Positions 26,739 to 34,179 of a stretch of 64,000 nt of DNA are shown piece by piece. The first letter of the stretch is position 1; the number at the start of each line of letters is the position of its first letter. The DNA comes from Kamptonema formosum PCC 10802 (lineage in GTDB: Bacteria; Cyanobacteriota; Cyanobacteriia; Cyanobacteriales; Oscillatoriaceae), in assembly GCF_000332335.1 (NCBI RefSeq), contig NZ_KB235948.1:4371413-4435412 (forward strand), read 5' to 3'. The position numbers were made by a program, and so were the translations under genes. Under the pieces are notes generated by a model. That model did no database searches. It had not been told where the DNA came from and saw only the letters and a program-made list of their open reading frames with translations.

Positions 26739-27212
26739 ATGTGCATTTCATGTCTCCTGTTTTCGGCTATCGCCCTTTTCACACCAGTAACAGCTTCGCC
26801 ACAAGCCGCTAATCTGACGCCGGCGGATGTTTCCAGCCCGGCTTACAGTCAAGTCAACTCCTCGCAAGTGGCTGCTGAAACTCGCTCGGCTATCGCCCAA
26901 ATGGTAGCCGGGCTTCCGGATTCCCCTGACATGCGCGTGCTGCGCGAGGAACTCCTGTCTCTGAAAGTTCAACTGGCTGCGGTTAAAGATGATGCGGAAG
27001 CCGACAAAATGATCGATGATGGGTTGCGCGCTATGAGCAAGCGCATTCTGGCTGAACCGAATGCCGGTCAGATTGTCGAGCACCTCAAAGGGATGCTGGT
27101 AGACGAGAGCGAGCCGCCTGCTAATTCTTCAGGGTTGAAACTCCTGAAAAGCAAAGGTCTGAACTATCTCTCTCTTAACGACAAAGGGAATACCTGGGGC
27201 TGGCTGCACTAA
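26739..27212 (+). CDS. Hypothetical exported protein
   Basis: 157 residues from ATG 26739, with GGAGGT 10 bp upstream, preferred to a TTG at 26715. Signal peptide MCISCLLFSAIALFTPVTA, probable cleavage before SPQAAN. The mature part is mostly helical and acidic (REELLSLKVQLAAVKDDAEADKM) and ends NTWGWLH. No family recognised. Downstream of amiC in the same direction, but a palindrome lies between, so it need not be cotranscribed. Confidence 0.65.
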   Translation: MCISCLLFSAIALFTPVTASPQAANLTPADVSSPAYSQVNSSQVAAETRSAIAQMVAGLPDSPDMRVLREELLSLKVQLAAVKDDAEADKMIDDGLRAMSKRILAEPNAGQIVEHLKGMLVDESEPPANSSGLKLLKSKGLNYLSLNDKGNTWGWLH

Positions 27213-27250
27213 CTGGGAAGTTATCAATCCGCTGAAATCTCCTGAAATCC

Positions 27251-27290
27251 AGAAACCCGGTTTCTTAAAGAAACCGGGTTTCTTTTATTA
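27251..27290 (+). repeat. Palindromic repeat, family P, terminator-like
   Basis: AGAAACCCGGTTTC-TTAAA-GAAACCGGGTTTCT followed by TTTATTA, 38 bp after the stop of the exported protein gene. The stem plus T-rich tail could act as an intrinsic terminator, unlike most copies of this family. Confidence 0.6.
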
Positions 27291-27439
27291 AGTGCGTGTT
27301 AAGCTCTTAGGCTTTTAACCTGCTTTTCCGCTGAAAGGAGGCAGAGCCTCCAGATTGCGTTCCCAGCCTGAGGCTGGGAACGAGAGATGCCGGTTTAAAC
27401 CGCAATTTTCGGCACCCCCATGCCCGGTGCTCACACCCG

Positions 27440-28342
27440 CTACTTGCGCACCCACCCGTTGATGGTGAACCGGCTGTCGGCGAAGTTTTTGGAAGGGCAG
27501 CTCACCGGCAGCACTTCGTGCATGTTGCGGCTCAGGAAAAACACAACGCTGTTGTTGCGCGGCTCGACGGTTTTGAATGAGTCTGCTTTCACGTAGAAGT
27601 TGTTGTCTATCTTGCTGTCGTACAGCACTAACTCTCCGCCAGAAAACGCCTTGGGCTCCCGGTTAAAGTAGTAAACATAGGTGAGGGTTCGGGTGGCAGT
27701 TTCTGGGCTGCCGCTGTCGTTATGTATTTTGTAAAAATTGCCGTCGTTGTGTGCGGTTAGCTGCGCCTCTATTTGGGATACGGCAAACGGTGCCAGCCCA
27801 AATTTGCTAAAGAGCGCCGGCAGACTTTCATGAATTCTTTCTGTCATCAGCTGGGAAAACTCAGGAAATGAGTGGAGCACCCAAGAACGCCGGTAATCCG
27901 CTGCGCCGGTGGATGTGGTGGTTGGTACAAAAGCTGACTCGTTTGCCAAAGCGTACTCGACCAGCCGCTTGTTTTCTTCTGCTGTCAGGAAGTTGTCCAG
28001 TTGCAGGCACTCGGACACGACAATCCCCCGTGGCGTCGCTGCCGGCTTGACTTCTGCCGTCTGGGGGACTGGTGCTGTTTTTTGCTGCACAAAAATCGGC
28101 GGTTCTGTCACCAAACCAACCAGATTGTCGCTGGGAACGCACAGCGCCCCATGCCCTTCGTTTATGGGAATCTGCAAGAGGGTGCTGGCTGTTTGATTCT
28201 GGGTGCGGGCTACGAGAAGTTTTAATAGATTCTCCAACATCGGTGAGTCGGACTTCAGCCAAAGGCTGTACTGGTGCCCTCCGGCTAGGAGAAGTTGAAC
28301 TTTAACGTCTTGGGTTTCAGTCTTCCGTTGAGCGGATTCCAT
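27440..28342 (-). CDS. 2-oxoglutarate/Fe(II)-dependent oxygenase (prolyl-hydroxylase-like)
   Basis: 300 residues. Residues 1-90 are an N-terminal domain I cannot name. About 105-300 are a double-stranded beta-helix oxygenase of the PHYH/EGL-9-like Fe(II) type: His207 and Asp209 in KIHNDSG and His275 in NMHEV form the iron triad, and Arg291 in SRFTINGW binds 2-oxoglutarate. GGELVLYD is typical of P4H-like family members. The substrate is unknown; a protein side chain or small molecule are both possible. No biosynthetic cluster surrounds it. Cytosolic, no signal peptide. Confidence 0.88.
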   Translation of the reverse strand: MESAQRKTETQDVKVQLLLAGGHQYSLWLKSDSPMLENLLKLLVARTQNQTASTLLQIPINEGHGALCVPSDNLVGLVTEPPIFVQQKTAPVPQTAEVKPAATPRGIVVSECLQLDNFLTAEENKRLVEYALANESAFVPTTTSTGAADYRRSWVLHSFPEFSQLMTERIHESLPALFSKFGLAPFAVSQIEAQLTAHNDGNFYKIHNDSGSPETATRTLTYVYYFNREPKAFSGGELVLYDSKIDNNFYVKADSFKTVEPRNNSVVFFLSRNMHEVLPVSCPSKNFADSRFTINGWVRK

Positions 28343-28999
28343 AAGCGCTTTGAGTTTTGTCAGCGTTCAGTTGCAGTGCGATTGTCAACTTCGGTCTTGT
28401 GGGAAGCATCCCCTTTTTGCAAAAATAGGCTCTCCTGAATGAAGGGGTATAAGTAAACTCCTTTTAGGTGTCACAGGGCAACCTGAACTAGCAATTTCCC
28501 ATGTCCTCTGCCCTCTGCCCCACACCCAGTTGAGAGGGATTTTGTCATATATAGCGGTTCTCAGTTGGATGAACTATGGCCCAGAAACCCGGTTTCTTTA
28601 AGAAACCGGGGTTCTCAGTACCTCACCAATATGAGAAAGGCTATATTTACAATTTCGGAACGCTCCCGTAATATGTCCATCATAATCACTGACGGTAGGC
28701 TTTGTGCCAGGTTCGTTTCACCGGCCTTGATGTTAAGTTTGTTTGAGCCGCCATCATTTCCGGATGGGGCGGGCCGGTAGCGCCGGCCCCCAGCCGGGGA
28801 TTTTATATAAGTTATTAACCGGATTATTAAGAGGCTTTAGCTATTTCAGCGCTTTATTTCTTGTACGAGCAGCGGTTTTGATTGAGGTGGAGATTTCAAG
28901 CTACATAATAACCGGATAATTGCTTTATATTAGACGGACCGGCAGTGTCAGGGCTGGCGGGGGAATGGCCGCCAGCCACAGGGAAAAGGTCAGTGGAAC
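28343..28999. other. Intergenic region with a family P palindrome
   Basis: About 650 bp between two minus-strand genes. It contains the palindrome at 28582-28616, then an A/T-rich area near 28800-28940 with two similar segments, TTATTAACCGGATTATTAAG and ATAATAACCGGATAATTG, about 90 bp apart. No coding sequence seen. Confidence 0.45.
28582..28616. repeat. Palindromic repeat, family P
   Basis: CAGAAACCCGGTTTC-TTTAA-GAAACCGGGGTTCT; near-perfect copy of the element described at 10601. Confidence 0.75.
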
Positions 29000-30547
29000 T
29001 TAATGCAAAAAGTGGCGGATGCCGGTGATCGCCATCACTAAGCCGAGTTCATTGGCTGCAGAGATGACATCGGTGTCTCGCAGGCTGCCTCCGGGTTGAG
29101 CGATGGCCACAATGCCGGCTTTGGCGGCGGCGCGAACCGAGTCATCGAAGGGGAAGAACCCATCGCTGGCGAGAACGGCACCGGCAGCTTTCTCACCGGC
29201 TTGTTCCAGAGCGATTTTCACGGAACCGACGCGATTCATCTGACCGGCACCCACGCCGAGGGTGGCGCTGTGGCGGGTGACGACAATGGCATTGGACTTG
29301 ACGTGTTTGGCGACTTTCCAGGCAAACAGCAATTCTTGCAACTGCTCTGGTGTTGGCTGCCGGTCGGTTACGATTTTCCACTGGGAGGGATCTTCCAAGG
29401 CATCATCGGAACCCTGCACCAGGAAACCGCCGGCAATGGCTTTCAGGGTTTCCTTCGGACCGGCTTGCAAGTCTGGCAAAGTCAAAACCCGCACCTTAGA
29501 CTTGCTTTTCAGGATTTTCTCCGCCTCGGGCTCACATGCCGGTGCGACCACGCACTCCAAAAAGGTCTGGGTGAGCGCTTTTGCCGTGGCGGCGTCTATC
29601 GGGCGGTTGAGGGCGACAATCCCGCCGAAGGCAGAAACCGGATCTGCGTCCAGCGCCTTTTGATAGGCTTCGGCCAAGCTTGCGCCCAGGGCGACACCGC
29701 AAGGATTGGTGTGCTTGAGGATGGCGGCGGCGGCTGGCTGTTCCGTGCCGGTAAATTCGGAAATCAGGCGGCGGGCGGCTTCTAAATCCACCAAATTATT
29801 GTAACTGATCTCTTTCCCCTGGACTTTGGTGGCTGCTGCCCAGCCGGTTGGGGTCGCCCCGACTTGATACCAGCCCGCCAGCTGGTGGGGATTTTCCCCA
29901 TAGCGCAAGGGTTGCAACTGGTGGCCCGCTATCCCGTAGCGGGGCGGCAGGGCCAGCTTGTTAATGCCGGTCAGGTAGGTGGCGATCGCTTCGTCGTAGG
30001 TAGATGTGTGCCAGAATGCCTGCAACGCACAAGTTTGGCGAAATGTCAAGGAAGTTTCTCCGCCATTTTGCCGCAACTCCTGCAAGCAGGTTTGATATTG
30101 CCCAGGCTCGCACAGAACGGTAACATATTTGAAATTTTTGGCAGATGCCCGCAGCATGGCTGGCCCACCAATGTCGATTTGCTCGATGGCTTCGGGCAAG
30201 GTGACGTCCGGTTTGGCGATGGTTTGCTCGAAGGGATAGAGGTTGACAACAACCAGATCGATGGGGGGAATCTCGCTGGCTTCCAAATCAGCAGCATCTT
30301 GCGGCAAGTCCCGACGCGCCAGGATGCCGCCGTGAATGCGGGGGTGCAGGGTTTTGACGCGCCCCCCCAAAATTTCGGGGCTGCCGGTGTGGTCAGAAAC
30401 CTTAGTCACCGGCAAACCGGCCTCTTTGAGGGCAGCTGCCGTTCCCCCACTGCTAATGAGCTGGAATTGAAATTCTTCTACTAAGCTGCGGGCGAGGTCA
30501 ATTAGCCCCGTTTTATCTGATGTGCTCAGCAGTGCTAGACGCGCCAT
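29000..30547 (-). CDS. purH: Bifunctional AICAR transformylase / IMP cyclohydrolase
   Basis: 515 residues from ATG 30547, which has GGAGG upstream; an upstream in-frame ATG at 30580 is not supported. Catalyses the last two steps of IMP synthesis: formylation of AICAR by 10-formyl-THF, then ring closure. The N-terminal MGS-like cyclohydrolase domain includes LLSTSDKTGL, SSGGTA and GGRVKTLHPRIHGG. The C-terminal transformylase has the catalytic Lys-His pair in LKHTNPCGVA (about 278-279) and SDGFFPFDD. Length is normal. Monocistronic here. Confidence 0.95.
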   Translation of the reverse strand: MARLALLSTSDKTGLIDLARSLVEEFQFQLISSGGTAAALKEAGLPVTKVSDHTGSPEILGGRVKTLHPRIHGGILARRDLPQDAADLEASEIPPIDLVVVNLYPFEQTIAKPDVTLPEAIEQIDIGGPAMLRASAKNFKYVTVLCEPGQYQTCLQELRQNGGETSLTFRQTCALQAFWHTSTYDEAIATYLTGINKLALPPRYGIAGHQLQPLRYGENPHQLAGWYQVGATPTGWAAATKVQGKEISYNNLVDLEAARRLISEFTGTEQPAAAAILKHTNPCGVALGASLAEAYQKALDADPVSAFGGIVALNRPIDAATAKALTQTFLECVVAPACEPEAEKILKSKSKVRVLTLPDLQAGPKETLKAIAGGFLVQGSDDALEDPSQWKIVTDRQPTPEQLQELLFAWKVAKHVKSNAIVVTRHSATLGVGAGQMNRVGSVKIALEQAGEKAAGAVLASDGFFPFDDSVRAAAKAGIVAIAQPGGSLRDTDVISAANELGLVMAITGIRHFLH

Positions 30548-30827
30548 GACTCCGACCTCCTCTCCGAAAAGGGTTAGCAATTTTGCCTTTCCTAGGATAA
30601 AGCCAAGTTTTCTTTTTCCTCTCAGGCGTAATATTTGCTTTGGTTTCTCCCGCCAGCTGCCGGTTGCGCCTGTTTGTAGTTGGGCTTTAGCCCTACCCGC
30701 GCGACTCCCATGAACTCATAATTTCCCTAATTTTATAGAGGCGCTACTCTCCTACCGCTTGTTGAATATGCATTTGATATCTGCTTTTTTTCTGGAAATA
30801 TGCAAATTAAAATATTAAAATCTTTCG

Positions 30828-31109
30828 TTCGTAGGGCTTATGCCCAACTACTAACTTTGGCAGGACTTGCGCAAAACCTCTATCTGTAGGGTGGGTTAGC
30901 GTCAGCGTAACCCACCCCACACTACATTGAGTGTCGCTGCATAAGTCCTGTTTGGGCTAAAGCCCAACTACGAACCTTTTGGGCTGAAGCCCAACTACGA
31001 ACCTTTTGGGCTGAAGCCCAACTACGAACCTTTTGGGCTGAAGCCCAACTACGAACCTTTTGGGCTGAAGCCCAACTACGAACCTTTTGGGCTGAAGCCC
31101 AACTGCGAA
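30828..31109. repeat. GGGCT(A/G)AAGCCC palindrome array between purH and the injection-system ATPase gene
   Basis: A lone unit at about 30828-30855, then a run from about 30952 to 31109 of six units of about 27 bp (TTTTGGGCTGAAGCCCAACTACGAACC). Most units here carry G where the 19665 array has A, so the core is a G-T-wobble hairpin. The array ends 3 bp before the ATPase stop codon at 31112, so it lies immediately 3' of the eCIS operon. Confidence 0.9.
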
Positions 31110-31111
31110 CT

Positions 31112-33358
31112 TTACGGGGGGGCGAAATCCGCCTCGGTCAATATCTTGCCCATTTTCTGGTACTCCCGCCGCACCGCGCGCAGCAGGTGATTCATGCTGA
31201 CTGATCCACCGTCCTCGGCAGCTAGGAAAGCAGCGGCTAGGGCGATGTTGCGAATATTGGCTCCGCTTATCTCAAACCGGCGCGACAGGAAATCCAAATC
31301 TATGTCTGGGCTGCGAGGCGTCGCGTCGGGCCAAATTTTCTCCCAGATGCGGCGGCGATCTTTTTCTTTTGGAAAGGGAAACTCGACGATAAAACGCAGC
31401 CGGCGGACAAAGGCGTCGTCCATATTGCTGCGGGCGTTTGTCGTTAGAATCGCTACCCCTTCATACTCCTCCATTTTCTGCAACAGGTAGCCTACTTCTA
31501 TATTAGCATATCGGTCGTGAGCGTCTTTCACTTCTGTGCGTTTGCCAAACAGGGAATCGGCTTCGTCAAAGAAGAGAATTGCGTTGGAGGCGGCGGCTGC
31601 GGTGAAGATGCGGTTGAGGTTCTTTTCGGTTTCGCCGATATATTTGCTGACAACTTGGGATAAATCTATTTTATACAAGTCTAACTGCAATTCACCGGCA
31701 ATCACCTCGGCTGCCATTGTTTTGCCTGTGCCGGGCGGGCCAGAAAACAGGACGTTTTGCCCTTTGCCGAGGGACAATTTGCGGTCGAAGCCCCAGTCTT
31801 CATGCACGAGATGCCGGTGTTTGGCTTGATGGCAAATTTCCGTGAGCTGGGTTTGCGGGTCTGCCGGCAGTACAATATCTTCCCAGGTATATTTAGGCTC
31901 GATTTTCCGCGCCAGTGCGGCTAAATCGTGGCCTGATTGAGCGCGGGCGGCGGCGAATAGGATTGGCAATTTTGGATTTGGGATTGTGGATTTTGGATTG
32001 GGGATAGGGAAATTTTCTTCTGTGTCTGTGTTAACCGGATCTTCTGCGGCGGCTTTCCAGCGGGCGGTGTTGCCGGCGGTGGCGGCGGCGTCGGCAATTT
32101 GGTCGGGTGTCAGGCGGAAGCGTTCGGCTAAGGCGTCGAGTTCGCTGTCTGGGATGGAGATGCCGGTTTGTGTCAGGCACTCTTGCCAGTATTGCCGGCG
32201 CTGGTTAAAATTAGGGAGGGTAAAGGGTACTGTTACTATCCCTAAGGCACCGGCTCCCCCCGGTATCCACGAGCTGGTGCCGGCTAGAATAGTAATTCCC
32301 TTGTGTTCGGCAATGGCTGTCAGCAGGTGCTGGTAATAAATGGCGTGTTCTTCGCTTTGCAGAGTTTCTAAATTGTCGAGATAGAGCAGGGCGTTTTGAA
32401 ACCAAGCTTCGCGGAATATTAGTCTGATAGTTGCCTGGAAGTCGGCTTTGGCAGCGACAATTTGGGCGAGGTCTGCTGTGAGGAAGGGGGTTTGAATTTC
32501 TGCGGCTATGTCTTGGGCGGTGCGGCGCTTGCCGGTGCGGTCTGCTCCTTGGAAATAGAAGCGCAGGGGGTGCTGGGTTTGCCGGCTTTCCAAACAGAGG
32601 ATGCTGAGAGCTTTGTGGTCAGAAACCGGGTTTCTGGGAGAAACCCGGTTTCTCGTTTCCAGCTGGTCAGAAACCGGGTTTCTGGGAGAAACCGGGTTTC
32701 TGGTTACGGCGGGATTTACTAACTGGCAAAATGGTGTTAGCCGGCTGTCTAGTCCTGTTTCGCCCAGCAGGAAGCGGACAACTTGGGCGTCTAGCTGGAG
32801 GTTTTGGGCGAGGAGGGAGGGTTTGGGCTGGTTGGAGTCGGCGATGAGGTGCAGCAGTTGGTGGCGGATGAGGGGGGCGTCGGGGGAAAAGCGAGTTCGC
32901 TGTTGCAGTTTGTCGGCGGCGGTGGCGCACAGGAGATTGAGGGCGAGATCGACGCTGGGCTGTTTGCAGCGCACGTCGTCTTGCAGGTAGGCATAGAGGC
33001 GTTCGTAGCGCCGGTCGAGTTCGGGGGCGAGGGCGATGGCGAGGATGTCGAGGTCAAAGTTGGATAAGTTGAAGGTTTGCTGGAGCAGCGCCAGTCGGGA
33101 GCCTTCTGGGGCTGGGTTTGGTAAAGGCTGTTTTGGGTTTTCTGTTTGCAGTTGAAGGGGGCTCGCGCCGGGTTCGCGAACGAGCAATTGTTCGACTTCT
33201 TGCAGGGTGATGTGCAGTCCGCGATAGGGATCGGTGGCGGCGTCGGAGCCATAGGCGGCTTCGGCGGCAGCGACGGCGTGCGCCAGGAGTTTGTCGAGCC
33301 GGTGCAGTAGGGGAAATAAGTCGTCGAGTGCTGCGAACCCTTCTATCCTGTCATCCAT
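31112..33358 (-). CDS. eCIS-associated AAA+ ATPase (Afp15/Cis15-like)
   Basis: 748 residues. About 1-210 is an N-terminal helical region typical of eCIS ATPases (ALDDLFPLLHRLDKLL...). Residues about 440-748 carry the AAA+ domain: Walker A GPPGTGKT (about 539-546), Walker B AILFFDEADS (about 593-602), sensor TTNAR and arginine-rich RRLRF. Related Afp15/PVC15 proteins are needed for assembly or sheath maturation. Last gene of the eCIS run. Oddity: residues about 218-248 are encoded by two copies of a genomic palindrome (32620-32702) and read as NPVSPRNPVS-type low-complexity sequence. They are in frame and appear inserted between domains. Confidence 0.9.
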   Translation of the reverse strand: MDDRIEGFAALDDLFPLLHRLDKLLAHAVAAAEAAYGSDAATDPYRGLHITLQEVEQLLVREPGASPLQLQTENPKQPLPNPAPEGSRLALLQQTFNLSNFDLDILAIALAPELDRRYERLYAYLQDDVRCKQPSVDLALNLLCATAADKLQQRTRFSPDAPLIRHQLLHLIADSNQPKPSLLAQNLQLDAQVVRFLLGETGLDSRLTPFCQLVNPAVTRNPVSPRNPVSDQLETRNRVSPRNPVSDHKALSILCLESRQTQHPLRFYFQGADRTGKRRTAQDIAAEIQTPFLTADLAQIVAAKADFQATIRLIFREAWFQNALLYLDNLETLQSEEHAIYYQHLLTAIAEHKGITILAGTSSWIPGGAGALGIVTVPFTLPNFNQRRQYWQECLTQTGISIPDSELDALAERFRLTPDQIADAAATAGNTARWKAAAEDPVNTDTEENFPIPNPKSTIPNPKLPILFAAARAQSGHDLAALARKIEPKYTWEDIVLPADPQTQLTEICHQAKHRHLVHEDWGFDRKLSLGKGQNVLFSGPPGTGKTMAAEVIAGELQLDLYKIDLSQVVSKYIGETEKNLNRIFTAAAASNAILFFDEADSLFGKRTEVKDAHDRYANIEVGYLLQKMEEYEGVAILTTNARSNMDDAFVRRLRFIVEFPFPKEKDRRRIWEKIWPDATPRSPDIDLDFLSRRFEISGANIRNIALAAAFLAAEDGGSVSMNHLLRAVRREYQKMGKILTEADFAPP
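32620..32702. repeat. Two copies of palindrome family P inside the AAA+ ATPase gene
   Basis: Copies at 32620-32654 and 32668-32702: AGAAACCGGGTTTCTGGGAG then AAACC(C)GGTTTCT, separated by 13 bp. Each copy contributes multiples of three overall, so the reading frame survives. Confidence 0.85.
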
Positions 33359-33615
33359 TGTTTTTTGGGGTCGTTAGCCATTGAATTGTGCTGGATCGGG
33401 ACTAATATAAACCGAAAGTGATATGACTTAATTGCTCTGTCTCAATTGCGTATTATATGAGTATAATATAAATCTACGCATTTGACGCAACATAGCTATT
33501 TTTGCGAGACTTAAAAGTCCACCATAAGATGGACATACCCTGCGGTAACGTGCAAACTATCAAAGGATTTGCTAAACTATAGTGTTAGCAGTTTATAGTC
33601 AAAGGATTAAATGTT

Positions 33616-34080
33616 ATGCAGCTTCAAGAGATTCAGCAGTTCCTCCAGTCTGAACCATTTGCCACATCGTTTGAGCCAGCGAGTGAGGAAGCCCCTCTCG
33701 ACCGACTGTTTGTTATTCTTGAAGGTGAGCGAGGCAACTATTTATTGGAAATTGCTTACATTCCCAATCTAGACGATCAACTTGAGAATCTCGAACTCCT
33801 GCAATTTTTTGTTCGCCTTCCTTGTGAAGTAAAACAATCCGTTAAGCCTAATGTCAAGGATTTAATCCTGCGATTAAACATCAATAGCCCGTTAATAGGC
33901 TGGGGATTCTACGAAGACCTCGACTTATTATATTTTCGCCATGTTTTAGTTCTCTCCAACCTTTCCGGAACTCATACCCAAGAAATCTTCGTCGGAACTG
34001 TCTGGCTTATTTTTTACCTGCTGGAGTCTTTTTATCCGGAAATCGTGAGGATTACAGAGGCTGAAATTAATCCGGAGTAA
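33616..34080 (+). CDS. Small acidic protein within the eCIS locus, YbjN/secretion-chaperone-like fold possible
   Basis: 154 residues, on the opposite strand from the rest of the eCIS cluster, divergent from the ATPase gene and convergent with the DUF4157 gene. GGATTAAATGTT precedes the ATG. It is acidic, and its alternating pattern of a helix, strands (RLFVILEGERGNYLLEIAYIP), helix and strands ending in a long C-terminal helix (WLIFYLLESFYPEIVRITEAE) resembles YbjN and class-I type III chaperones. That similarity is judged by eye. Because it sits beside the candidate cargo gene, a cargo-chaperone role is an attractive but untested idea. Confidence 0.7.
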   Translation: MQLQEIQQFLQSEPFATSFEPASEEAPLDRLFVILEGERGNYLLEIAYIPNLDDQLENLELLQFFVRLPCEVKQSVKPNVKDLILRLNINSPLIGWGFYEDLDLLYFRHVLVLSNLSGTHTQEIFVGTVWLIFYLLESFYPEIVRITEAEINPE

Positions 34081-34126
34081 CGCGCTTTCTAAAGAACGAT
34101 TTCCTGCCAGCATCATCGCTCTATAA

Positions 34127-34173
34127 TAGAGTCTAACCCCACCGATAATGTATGCCCGGTGGGTTAGACTATA
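34127..34173. terminator. Bidirectional terminator-like hairpin between convergent genes
   Basis: AGTCTAACCCCACCG (34130-34144) pairs with CGGTGGGTTAGACT (34157-34170), one bulged C, with a 12-nt loop. It is placed midway between the stop codons at 34080 (plus) and 34180 (minus), where a shared terminator is expected. T-rich tails are weak on both sides. Confidence 0.5.
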
Positions 34174-34179
34174 AGAGCA

